NCBI RefSeq assembly: GCF_016598615.1
Contig: NZ_CP066831.1
Span: 2,108,001-2,172,000 of the forward strand
DNA: 64,000 nucleotides
Direction of reading: 5' to 3'
From: Streptomyces liliifuscus
GTDB lineage: Bacteria > Actinomycetota > Actinomycetes > Streptomycetales > Streptomycetaceae
Translations under genes and position numbers: made by a program
Notes under the pieces: generated by a model
Databases searched by the model: none
What the model saw: only the letters and a program-made list of their open reading frames with translations
Told to the model about the DNA's origin: nothing
In this document: positions 41,246 to 49,131 of the stretch, piece after piece
Layout: each line of letters opens with the position of its first letter
Position numbering within the stretch: the stretch's first letter is position 1

Positions 41246-42665
41246 CCCCGCGCCGGGAACGGCCCCCAGACGTGCCGTCGTGATCGGCGGTGGAATGGCC
41301 GGCATGCTGGCCGCCGCCGCGCTGAGCGCGTACGCGGACGTCACCGTCGTCGAGCGCGATGCGCTGCCGGACGGACCCGAGCCGCGCAAGGGGCTCCCCC
41401 AGGCACGTCACGTCCACGTCGTGTGGTCCGGCGGTGCCCGCGCGATGGAGGAGCTGCTGCCCGGTGTGACCGACGGGTGGCTCGCCGCCGGTGCCCGGCG
41501 CATCTCGCTGCCGACGGGTCTTGTCTCCATGCAGCCGCGCGGCTGGTTCCGCCGGTGGCCCGAGATGCAGTTCATGATCGCCTGCAGCCGTGACCTCCTC
41601 GACTGGGTGGTACGGGAGCGGGTCGCCCGCAACGCCCGCGTCACCGTGCGGCCGCGCACCGAGCTGCTCGGTCTGGAGGGCGACGCGCGGCGCGTGACCG
41701 GTGTGCGGGTCCGTACGAAGGAGGGCGAGGAGAGCGTCCTGGCGGCCGATCTGGTCGTGGACGCCGCCGGGCGCGGTTCGCGGGCCATCAAATGGCTCGA
41801 CGAGCTGGGCGTGCCCCCGGCTCCGATGGAGGAGGTCGACTCCGGGCTCGCGTACGCCAGCCGGATCTTCCGGGCGCCCGAGGGCACCGAGGACTACCCC
41901 CTGGTGAACGTGCAGTCGGACGCGCGGCAGCCCGTGCCCGGGCGGACGACGACCATCGTGCCGATCGAGGGCGGCCGCTGGCTGGTGACCCTTTCGGGCA
42001 CGCGGGGCGGTCAGCCCACCGGCTCCGCCGAGGAGTTCGAGACGTTCGCCCGCGAGGTCAGGCACCCGATCGTGGGTGAGCTCATCGCCAATGCGGAGCC
42101 GCTGTCGGACGTCGTCGTCACCCGCAGCACCGTGAACCGCCGCCATCTGTTCGAGAAGGTCTCCGACTGGCCCGACGGCTTCGTCGCGATAGGTGACTCG
42201 GTCGCCACCTACAACCCGGTGTACGGGCACGGGCTCTCGGTGGCCGCGCAGGGTGCCGTGGCGCTGCGGGAGCACGTGTCCGAGTACGGGATCGCCACGC
42301 CCGGGCTCGCCCGCCGCGTACAGCGTGCCGTGGCCCGGCCGGTCGCCACCGCCTGGGACCTGGCCACCGGCACCGACATCCTCTACCCCGGCGCGATCGG
42401 CGAACAGCCGGGCTTCACGGACAAGCTCCTGGGCCGCTACATCGACCGCCTGATGCTCACGGCGACCGCCCGCCCCCTGGTCACCCAGGCGTTCTTCGAC
42501 GTGGTGACGCTGTCCAAGCCCCTCAGCGCGCTGGTCAAGCCGGCCGTCGTCATCGCGGTGCTCCGGGGCCCCCGCCGGGCGCCGCTGGCCGATCCGCCGC
42601 TGTCGGACAAGGAGCGGGACACGGTTCTGGGCGCGCCGGAGCCGTCGGGGGCACGGGAGGGCTGA
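41229..42665 (+). CDS. FAD-dependent monooxygenase-like protein
   Basis: A 478-residue flavoprotein. The Rossmann motif is VVIGGGMAGMLAAAAL (about residues 17-32), VERDALPDGPEPRKGLPQARHVH is the sequence that follows in this halogenase/epoxidase-like group, VVDAAGRGS is the middle motif, and the second FAD motif is AIGDSVATYNPVYGHGLSVAAQGA. No halogenase WxWxIP motif is seen. The substrate is unknown. The ATG at 41229 lies inside the end of the membrane-protein gene, so it belongs to the same regulated cassette. Confidence 0.83.
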   Translation: MSEPASPAPGTAPRRAVVIGGGMAGMLAAAALSAYADVTVVERDALPDGPEPRKGLPQARHVHVVWSGGARAMEELLPGVTDGWLAAGARRISLPTGLVSMQPRGWFRRWPEMQFMIACSRDLLDWVVRERVARNARVTVRPRTELLGLEGDARRVTGVRVRTKEGEESVLAADLVVDAAGRGSRAIKWLDELGVPPAPMEEVDSGLAYASRIFRAPEGTEDYPLVNVQSDARQPVPGRTTTIVPIEGGRWLVTLSGTRGGQPTGSAEEFETFAREVRHPIVGELIANAEPLSDVVVTRSTVNRRHLFEKVSDWPDGFVAIGDSVATYNPVYGHGLSVAAQGAVALREHVSEYGIATPGLARRVQRAVARPVATAWDLATGTDILYPGAIGEQPGFTDKLLGRYIDRLMLTATARPLVTQAFFDVVTLSKPLSALVKPAVVIAVLRGPRRAPLADPPLSDKERDTVLGAPEPSGAREG

Positions 42666-42698
42666 CGACGCCCCCAAAGGTGCGGGCCTGCGCGGCGG

Positions 42699-43742
42699 TC
42701 ACGTCGCGCTGCGTTCGCTCGCCTCCCTCAGATCCCGCTCCACCGCCCGGCTGCGGGCGGTGTCCGGCCGGCCCGCGGCGGTGCCCGGGCGGCCGGCGCG
42801 CAGGAGGTCGCTCCAGTGTTCGCGGCTCCAGTCGGCGGGGCTGGTGGTGCCGGTGAACTCCTCGACGAGGGAGAGGAAGCGGGCCGGGTCGGTGTGGAAG
42901 GGGAAGTGCCCGGCGCCCTCGAAGATCTCCAGGCGGCTGCCGGGCATCGCCTCGTGCGCCCCGTACGCGTGCCGGACCGGGACCACGCTGTCGCGGTCGC
43001 CCCACATCAGCATCGTCGGCATGCCCTGGGTGAGGTAGCAGCGGTCGAGCATCGTCACGACCTGGCCGCGCCAGTCGACCACCGCCCGCAGCGTACGGAT
43101 GAACGCGCTGCGGGAGGTCGCGTCGGGCAGGGCGTCCACGAGCGTCAGCAACTCGGGCGCGTCCTGGCCCAGGTCGGTGTCGAGGAGCCTCATCAGATGC
43201 GCGACCAGCCCCACTTGGATCCGCATCCCCGGCAGCCGCAGCGCGGCCAGGGCCAGGTCGGCGCCGGGCAGCGAGACCGCCCGCAGCACGGGATTCACCT
43301 CGCGGCCCACGCCGCCGGCACTGACCAGGATCAGCCGCTCGGTGCGCTCGGGGAACTGGTATGCGAACTGCATCGCGACGCCGCCGCCCAGCGAGTGCCC
43401 GATCAGCGTGGCCTGCTCGATGCCGAGGGTGGAGAGCAGATCGCGCAGCCCATTGGCGTACGCGGCCACCGAGTAGTCGGCCCGGGGCTTGTCCGAGGCG
43501 CCGTGGCCGAGCAGATCGGGCGCGATCACCGTGTGGTTGCGGGCGAGATCGGGGATGAGCTCGGCCCAGGTCGCCGAGGAGTCGCCGATGCCGTGGATCA
43601 GGACGAGCGCCGGGCCCTCGCCCGCCATCCGGTAGGCACGGCGGTAACCGTGCACCACCCGGTGGTGCAGCCGCAGCTCTCCGTCGCCCACCGGGCGCAG
43701 CCGCGCGGTGGTCCTCGGGTGCTGTCGCGGGACGTCGACCAC
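42699..43742 (-). CDS. Alpha/beta hydrolase
   Basis: A 347-residue alpha/beta hydrolase. The oxyanion strand is LVLIHGIGDSSATWAELIPDL, the nucleophile Ser117 in LIGHSLGGG, the acid in MLMWGDRDSVVP and the histidine in FEGAGHFPFHTDP. The C-terminal 35 residues are Arg-rich. The GTG at 43742 is chosen because GGGGAGG lies seven bases upstream; a TTG at 43820 would fall inside a perfect palindrome. The gene converges on the FAD gene; its substrate is not known, though an ester or lactone product of the neighbouring enzyme is possible. Confidence 0.83.
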   Translation of the reverse strand: MVDVPRQHPRTTARLRPVGDGELRLHHRVVHGYRRAYRMAGEGPALVLIHGIGDSSATWAELIPDLARNHTVIAPDLLGHGASDKPRADYSVAAYANGLRDLLSTLGIEQATLIGHSLGGGVAMQFAYQFPERTERLILVSAGGVGREVNPVLRAVSLPGADLALAALRLPGMRIQVGLVAHLMRLLDTDLGQDAPELLTLVDALPDATSRSAFIRTLRAVVDWRGQVVTMLDRCYLTQGMPTMLMWGDRDSVVPVRHAYGAHEAMPGSRLEIFEGAGHFPFHTDPARFLSLVEEFTGTTSPADWSREHWSDLLRAGRPGTAAGRPDTARSRAVERDLREASERSAT

Positions 43743-43806
43743 GGGCTCGCCTCCCCTCACCGGGCCGCCGGGAGTACGGCTCCAGGCCCTGACTTCCAGC
43801 GTAGGA

Positions 43807-43823
43807 CCCTTGTCCGACAAGGG
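43807..43823. promoter_or_regulatory. Perfect 17-bp palindrome before the alpha/beta hydrolase
   Basis: CCCTTGTC-C-GACAAGGG has 8-bp perfect arms and lies 65 bases upstream of the hydrolase start, in the divergent gap with the 75-aa gene at 43984. It is a strong operator candidate; no regulator gene is adjacent other than the XRE protein 4 kb away. Confidence 0.6.
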
Positions 43824-43983
43824 ATTTCCGTGATGTTTCCCCTCCGCTAACCGGGCGAACCGACGCGTACCGAAAGGGCATTGTCAGTGGCGGACGGCAA
43901 GCTGGACCCAGCGCCACCGCTGTGCGGGGGCGAGTGAACCGCCACAAGCGCTGCAGCCGAGCCGAACCGGGGAGAGCCGTCCG

Positions 43984-44211
43984 ATGCCGACCGCCGTACT
44001 GACCGATCACGAACGCACCGCCGTGCAGGCCTATCTGCGCCTGTTGCAGACGGTCCGGGCCGCCATGGACGGCCCTCCCGGCACGGGCCGACCACCCGTC
44101 GTGCCGCCCGCCGCCCTCGCGGACGCGGAGCGCGCGCTGGCCGCGGCGGGGCTCACGGGCAACGAGGAGGCGTTCTTCCGCCTGCTGCACACCTGGTGCC
44201 CGGAGGTCTGA
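43984..44211 (+). CDS. Small hypothetical protein, 75 residues
   Basis: The ATG at 43984 is preceded by GGGGAGAG at a good distance. The product is a soluble, mostly helical, Ala/Leu-rich protein (TDHERTAVQAYLRLLQTVRAAMDG, then a GPP/VPP linker and ALADAERALAAAGLTGNEEAFFRLLHTWCPEV). No family is recognised. It stands alone between a divergent hydrolase gene and the convergent PPTase gene. Confidence 0.6.
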   Translation: MPTAVLTDHERTAVQAYLRLLQTVRAAMDGPPGTGRPPVVPPAALADAERALAAAGLTGNEEAFFRLLHTWCPEV

Positions 44212-44260
44212 TGAGCCGCCGTCAGCCCTTCGGCGGACAAGGGACGAGCCGGACGGGCGC

Positions 44261-44308
44261 GCTCAGCCCTTGGCGTGCGGCACCGCTCAGCCGTGGGCGT
44301 GCGGCACG
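44261..44308. repeat. 24-bp tandem duplication at the 3' end of the PPTase gene
   Basis: Two 24-base units that agree in 21 positions, each containing GGCGTGCGGCAC, lie side by side. The second unit carries the PPTase stop codon and last codons, so the first is a copy of the gene end. Confidence 0.75.
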
Positions 44309-44985
44309 GTCACCGAGGTCGCCACGAGTCCCCGGCGTACCGTCCAGCGCCCGTCGAAGTGTCCGATCCGTTGGCCGTCGACCACCGGCCCGGGCACGAG
44401 GAGCCGGGCGCGGAGGCCACCTGACGTGGTGTGTCCGGGATCCATGAAGACCTCGATGTCCGCCTCGGCGAAGTCGAGCCACTTCCCGGTGAGGGGGAAC
44501 CACGCCTTGTAGACCGACTCCTTGGCGCTGAACAGGAGCCGGTCCCAGTGGACGCCGGGGTGCTGCGCGGCCAGGCCGCGCAGCCGCCGGTCCTCGTCGG
44601 GCAGCGCCACGGACGCCAGCACGTTGTCCGGGAGCGGCAGATGAGGCTCCGCGTCGATGCCGAGCGAGGCCAGGTCGCCGGCGCGGGCCAGCGCCGCGGC
44701 GGCGTAGCCCTCGCAGTGCGTCATGCTGCCGATCAGTCCGGCGGGCCACTGCGGGGCTCCCCGCTCCCCGGGCAGCACGGCCTGCGGGGGCACGCCGAGC
44801 TTCTCCATGGCGTGCCGGGCGCAGCCGCGCACGACGGTGAACTCGCGGCGCCGTTTCTCGACGGCGCGCGTGATCAGCGCCTGTTCCTCGGGATAGAGCT
44901 CGGGGTACGGCGTCGTGCCGCCGGGCCGCTCGTCACCGTGAGCCTCCACGGCCACGACCGACTCCGGGAGCAGCTCCTCGATCAC
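44287..44985 (-). CDS. Sfp/EntD-type 4'-phosphopantetheinyl transferase
   Basis: A 232-residue PPTase that converts apo carrier proteins to holo form using CoA. Magnesium ligands are Asp111 and Glu113 in SLGIDAEPH and Glu156 in FSAKESVYKAWFP; WPAGLIGSMTHCEGYAAAAL is the preceding conserved strand. The GTG at 44985 starts it, 53 bases inside the end of the metallophosphoesterase gene. It could serve the acyl carrier protein at 47942 as well as distant polyketide and peptide synthases. The stop is followed at once by a tandem copy of its last codons. Confidence 0.9.
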   Translation of the reverse strand: MIEELLPESVVAVEAHGDERPGGTTPYPELYPEEQALITRAVEKRRREFTVVRGCARHAMEKLGVPPQAVLPGERGAPQWPAGLIGSMTHCEGYAAAALARAGDLASLGIDAEPHLPLPDNVLASVALPDEDRRLRGLAAQHPGVHWDRLLFSAKESVYKAWFPLTGKWLDFAEADIEVFMDPGHTTSGGLRARLLVPGPVVDGQRIGHFDGRWTVRRGLVATSVTVPHAHG

Positions 44986-45838
44986 CGGATCCGACCTCCA
45001 TCGGCAGAATGCGGCGCAGCTTGCCCGGCGGTTCCGAGCGCTGGCGCCACTCGCGGGGGTAACCCACCGACACCTCTTCGAAGCGGACGCCGTCGAGCCA
45101 GGTGGTGCGGGGAATGTGCAGGTGCCCGTAGACCATGGCCGCGACGCGGTACGTGCGGTGCCAGTCCGCGGTGAGCCGGGTGCCGCACCACATGGCGAAC
45201 TCCGGATACCAGAGGATCTCCGTCGGGTGGCGGTCCAGCGGGTAGTGGTTGACCAGAACCGTCGGCAGGTCGGCGGGGATCTCCGCGAGCCTGCGCTCGG
45301 TCTCGGTCACCCGGGCCCGGCACCAGTCCTCACGGCTCGGGTACGGGTCGGGGTGCAGGAAGTGCTCGTCCGTGCAGACGACACCGGTCCCGTGGGCGTA
45401 CTCGAGCCCCTCTTTCTTGGTCGCGCAGCCCGCGGGCAGGAACGAGTAGTCGTACAGGAGGAAGAGCGGTGCGACGGCGACCGGTCCGCCGGGACCCTCC
45501 CACACGGGGTACGGATCCTCCGGGGTCGTCACTCCCAGCTCGCGGCAGACCTCCACGAGGTGTTCGTAGCGGGCCACGCCGCGCAGGGTGACGGTGTCCT
45601 TGGGGTGGGTCCACAGCTCGTGGTTGCCGGGTGCCCAGATCACCTTGCGGAAGCGGGAGGCGAGCGTTTCGAGGGCCCAGCGGATGTCGGCCACCGTCTC
45701 CGCGACGTCGCCGGCCACCAGCAGCCAGTCGTCCTCGGTCTCGGGGCGCATCCCCTCGACGAGGGCGCGGTTCTCGGCGTATCCGATGTGCAGGTCGCTG
45801 ATGGCCAGCAGCCGGCCCGGACGGTCAGCCGTCGTCAC
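44933..45838 (-). CDS. Calcineurin-like metallophosphoesterase
   Basis: A 301-residue phosphoesterase. Metal-binding motifs appear in order: AISDLHIG (residues 12-19), AGDVAE, WAPGNHELW, VLVNHYPLD and MVYGHLHIP. The GTG at 45838 follows a GGAGGGGGCGAGG stretch. The last 40 residues are basic and low in complexity and overlap the start of the PPTase gene by 53 bases, a larger overlap than is usual here. The pair with a PPTase gene appears conserved in Streptomyces from memory; the substrate is unknown. Confidence 0.85.
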   Translation of the reverse strand: MTTADRPGRLLAISDLHIGYAENRALVEGMRPETEDDWLLVAGDVAETVADIRWALETLASRFRKVIWAPGNHELWTHPKDTVTLRGVARYEHLVEVCRELGVTTPEDPYPVWEGPGGPVAVAPLFLLYDYSFLPAGCATKKEGLEYAHGTGVVCTDEHFLHPDPYPSREDWCRARVTETERRLAEIPADLPTVLVNHYPLDRHPTEILWYPEFAMWCGTRLTADWHRTYRVAAMVYGHLHIPRTTWLDGVRFEEVSVGYPREWRQRSEPPGKLRRILPMEVGSGDRGAAPGVGRGRGGSR

Positions 45839-46040
45839 CCTCGCCCCCTCCGTGGACCGGAGACGCCCCTCGGCGTGCCCGGATGGGACCACAAGAACAC
45901 ATGCCGCCTCCACGGTACAAGAGCGGCTTTAGCCGCCTCGCCGACGATATGGCCACGGCCGGTTTTCTGGGTGCGGGTCCATCGTGGCTGCTCGCGCCTT
46001 TCCCCGCGCCCCTTGCGGGGCGCCCAGCCCGAGGAGAGCT

Positions 46041-47945
46041 ATGACAGGCGCATCCGGCTCCGAGCGTCTGGTGGAGAGCGGGCCCGCCACGCTGGTCGAG
46101 CTGCATCGTGAGGGGCGGCTCGTTCGTGAGTATCCCGGTGTTCGGCAGTTGCTCGCCGGGGCCTCGGACGCCGAACTCGCCCGGGCCGGGCAGCTGTTGG
46201 CGCGGCTCGATCCGGGCGAGGTGGCGGCGGAGCACCCGGCCGTGCCGGTCGTGACCGTAGCCGTCACCGGGCACGGCACGCTGGCACCGCTGTTGCCGCC
46301 CCTGACCGTCGAACTGGCCCGCCACGGGCTGCTGTTGCGGCCGCGTCTCGGGGACTTCGACGCGTACGTCTTCGACCTGGCCGACCCGTGCGGCGAGCTG
46401 TACCGGGCCGATCTGGCCCTCTGTGTACTCGATCCGATGGTGGTCTTCGACGAGGTTCCCGTGCCCTGGGGGCCCGAGGACGTGGAGCGGGTCGCGCGGG
46501 AGCGGATCGGGACGCTGGCGGGGCTGGTCGCGCGGTTCGTGGAGTCCGCGCGCGGGACGCTCGTCCTCAACACCCTGCCGTTGCCGAGGCGGTTCGCCGC
46601 GCAGCTCGTCGATCACCGGTCGCGGGCGCGGCTCGGGGTGGTGTGGCGGGAGGCCAACGCGCGGCTGCTGCGGCTGGCCGAGGAGCACGATCGGGTCGTC
46701 GTCCTCGACCTGGACCCGCCGGCCGGCGAGGGCGTGCCCGTCGTGGAGCCGCGGCTGAGCCAGTACACCAGGACGCACCTCTCCCCCGCCCTGCTCGCCG
46801 CGTACGCCCGTGAGATCGGGCATCTGGCCCGGCACCGGGCCGGACAGGGCAAGAAGGCCCTCGTCCTGGATCTGGACGGGACGCTGTGGGGCGGGATCCT
46901 CGGCGAGGACGGCCCGGACGGCATCGAGATCGGCGCCGACGGCACGCACCGCGGCGGGGCCCACCACGCGTTCCAGCGGGTCGTCGGACAACTCGCCTCG
47001 CAGGGCGTGCTGCTGGCCGCCGTCAGCAAGAACGACCCCGAACCGGTCGGAGAGGTGCTGCGCGGGCATCCCGGCATGTTCCTGCGCGAGGACGACTTCG
47101 TCCGGGTCGTCGCCAACTGGCGGCCCAAGCACGACAACCTCACCGAGCTCGCCGAGGCCCTCAACCTGGGCGTGGACAGCTTCGTGTTCGTGGACGACAG
47201 CCCCTACGAGTGCGGGCTCGTCCGCCACGAGCTGCCCGGTGTCGCCGTCGTACCCGTGAGCGGCGAACCTGCCCTGCACATCGAGGCGTTGCTGCGCGAC
47301 GGCTGGTTCGACGCCCCGGAGCTGACCCGCGAGGACGTCACACGGGTCGCCCAGTACCGCGACGAGCTGGTCCGCAAGGACTTCCTCGACAGCTTCGACT
47401 CCCTTGAGGAGTACCTGCGGCAGCTGCGGGTCGAGGTCCAGCTCGTCGAGGCCGGACCCGCCGAGGTGGCCCGGCTCTCCCAACTGGCCCTGCGCACCAA
47501 CCAGTTCAACCAGACGACCCTACGGCTCGGGCCCGCCGAGGTGCGCGCCCTCCTCGACGATCCGGCGGCGCGCGTCCTCGCCGTCCGCGCCGCCGACCGC
47601 TTCGGGGACAACGGCGTCGTCGGCGCGGTGTTCACGCACCGGCGCGGCGACACCGTCCACATCGACAACTTCCTGCTCAGCTGCCGGGTGTTCTCCCGAG
47701 GCATCGAGCAGACCGCGCTCTGCGCCGTGCTGCGACACGCCCGCGCACACGGCGCCCGTGCGGTGCGCGCGAACCACCGGGCCACACCGAAGAACACCAA
47801 GGTCAAGGACTTCTACCCGAGGAACGGCTTCGCCCCCGTCACCGATGACGGCACGACCGTGACGTACGAGCACGGCCTCGAGGTCCTGCCCGTGCCGCCC
47901 GCGCATGTCCACTTCACCGAGATCCCGGGAGACGACGGCTCGTGA
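46041..47945 (+). CDS. FkbH-like HAD protein (glyceryl-type carrier loading)
   Basis: A 634-residue FkbH-family protein. Residues 1-260 are the N-terminal region seen in long FkbH proteins. The HAD core starts with LVLDLDGTLWGGILGEDG at about residues 274-291, continues AVSKNDPEPV and FVDDSPYECGLV, and the C-terminal 170 residues have a GNAT-like look (AVRAADRFGDNGVVGAVFTHRR). FkbH enzymes dephosphorylate 1,3-bisphosphoglycerate and load the glyceryl unit onto an acyl carrier protein. The ATG at 46041 follows GAGGAGAG. Its stop overlaps the start of the carrier protein gene. Confidence 0.88.
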   Translation: MTGASGSERLVESGPATLVELHREGRLVREYPGVRQLLAGASDAELARAGQLLARLDPGEVAAEHPAVPVVTVAVTGHGTLAPLLPPLTVELARHGLLLRPRLGDFDAYVFDLADPCGELYRADLALCVLDPMVVFDEVPVPWGPEDVERVARERIGTLAGLVARFVESARGTLVLNTLPLPRRFAAQLVDHRSRARLGVVWREANARLLRLAEEHDRVVVLDLDPPAGEGVPVVEPRLSQYTRTHLSPALLAAYAREIGHLARHRAGQGKKALVLDLDGTLWGGILGEDGPDGIEIGADGTHRGGAHHAFQRVVGQLASQGVLLAAVSKNDPEPVGEVLRGHPGMFLREDDFVRVVANWRPKHDNLTELAEALNLGVDSFVFVDDSPYECGLVRHELPGVAVVPVSGEPALHIEALLRDGWFDAPELTREDVTRVAQYRDELVRKDFLDSFDSLEEYLRQLRVEVQLVEAGPAEVARLSQLALRTNQFNQTTLRLGPAEVRALLDDPAARVLAVRAADRFGDNGVVGAVFTHRRGDTVHIDNFLLSCRVFSRGIEQTALCAVLRHARAHGARAVRANHRATPKNTKVKDFYPRNGFAPVTDDGTTVTYEHGLEVLPVPPAHVHFTEIPGDDGS

Positions 47946-48169
47946 ACTCCATCGACGACTTCCTCATCCTCCTCCGGGACGACCTGGGCCTGCCGGTGAC
48001 CGGCGCGGACGTCGGCGCGGGGCTCGACCGGGTGCCCGGCTGGGACTCGGTGCACCTGCTCTCGCTCCTCGCGCTCCTGGAGCGTACGACCGGCCGTGCG
48101 CTCCCCCTCGTGGAGGCCCTGGAGGCCGGCAGCCTGGAGGAGATCTACGCGCTGGCGGTGGCCTCGTGA
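47942..48169 (+). CDS. Acyl carrier protein
   Basis: A 75-residue stand-alone carrier protein. The phosphopantetheine site is Ser36 in PGWDSVHLLSLLALLE. Four-helix architecture and length are typical. Its GTG start overlaps the stop of the FkbH gene and its stop overlaps the GTG of the acyltransferase gene, so the three proteins are made together. It is the likely carrier of the glyceryl or other acyl unit. Confidence 0.88.
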   Translation: MNSIDDFLILLRDDLGLPVTGADVGAGLDRVPGWDSVHLLSLLALLERTTGRALPLVEALEAGSLEEIYALAVAS

Positions 48170-48930
48170 GGATCTCAGCGGTGGCCCGCGAGCGCCGCCA
48201 CACCCTGGCCTTCCTCGACGGCATCCGGGGCTTCGCGCCGGTGTTCCTCGGTACGTCGGTCGACATGGGCAACGTACGGGAGCACCGCGCCGGGCAGGCG
48301 TCGGGGCGCCGGATCTCCACGGTCACGTACGTGCTCCAGGTGGCCGCGCGGGTGCTGGCCGCGCACCCCGAGGCGAACGCCGCGCTACGGGGCCGATCCA
48401 GGGTCGCGCGCTACGACGGCGTGCACGGCAAGTTCACGCTCGACCGCACACTGGTCGGCCGCCGGGTGGTGCTGTCCGCCGTGCTGCCGGACCTGGAACG
48501 GGCCGCTCTCGACGAGATCCAGGAGCGCGTCGACCACTTCCGCGAGGGCGACCCCGCGACGATGCCGGAGTTCGCCGGCGTCCGCGCGCTCCAGCGGCTG
48601 CCCGGGCCGCTGCGCACCCTCGCCTACCGTGCCGCGACCCGTCCCCTGCGCAGGCGGGCCTCGACGACGGGCACGTTCGCGGTGAGCTCGCTCGGCCACC
48701 GTCCCGTGGAGGCGTTCCACTCCGTCGGCGGGACCACGATCACGCTCGGGCTCGGCGCGACCGCCGACCGCCCGGCGGTCCGTGACGGGAGGGTCGTCGT
48801 CGCTCCGGTGCTGCCGCTGAGCCTGACCTTCGACCACCGTGTGATCGACGGGGCCGAGGCGGCGGACGTGCTCGCGGAGATCAAGGAGGGCCTGGAGTCC
48901 TTCAAGGGGAGCGGGGTCCAGGGGGCCTGA
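48166..48930 (+). CDS. Stand-alone E2-type (2-oxoacid dehydrogenase) acyltransferase
   Basis: A 254-residue protein equal to the catalytic domain of dihydrolipoyl acyltransferases. The active-site motif is FDHRVIDGAEAADVL with His224 and Asp228. RRISTVTYVLQVAARVLAAHPEANAAL and GGTTITLGLGA are conserved strands. There is no lipoyl domain and no peripheral-subunit-binding domain. Such stripped E2 proteins are known from tetronate pathways (RkB, Agg4), where they acetylate the carrier-bound intermediate. The GTG at 48166 overlaps the ACP stop. Confidence 0.84.
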   Translation: MRISAVARERRHTLAFLDGIRGFAPVFLGTSVDMGNVREHRAGQASGRRISTVTYVLQVAARVLAAHPEANAALRGRSRVARYDGVHGKFTLDRTLVGRRVVLSAVLPDLERAALDEIQERVDHFREGDPATMPEFAGVRALQRLPGPLRTLAYRAATRPLRRRASTTGTFAVSSLGHRPVEAFHSVGGTTITLGLGATADRPAVRDGRVVVAPVLPLSLTFDHRVIDGAEAADVLAEIKEGLESFKGSGVQGA

Positions 48931-49024
48931 CGTGCCTCAGGAGCACCGGCGGGCCCGTCCGGGGATTCTGTAACACGCACGTAGCAGCGAGCACGCTGCG
49001 CAGGCCCTATGATCGGCCCTACAC

Positions 49025-49060
49025 AACCGCCACGGACTCCCGTTTTCGAACGGCGGTTTT
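49025..49060 (+). terminator. Intrinsic terminator with TTCG loop and T-run
   Basis: An outer stem AACCGCC/GGCGGTT encloses a hairpin CCGTT-TTCG-AACGG, followed by TTTT. It stands 95 bases after the acyltransferase stop and 72 before the ATP-grasp gene, so the ATP-grasp gene is probably not simply part of the same transcript, or is attenuated. Confidence 0.65.
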
Positions 49061-49131
49061 GTGTACCCATTTACTCCTTGGCCGGGCGCGGCCTGCTTCG
49101 CCGTGCCCGTGAACCCTGAAAGGCGGCCTGC

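Noticed and set aside
42599..42620. A second copy of the GACAAGG palindrome near the end of the FAD gene
   Set aside because: Only half of the palindrome matches and it lies inside coding sequence.
41229..42665. FAD-dependent halogenase
   Set aside because: The WxWxIP motif and the catalytic lysine region of flavin halogenases are not seen; the protein fits a general monooxygenase/epoxidase-like group.
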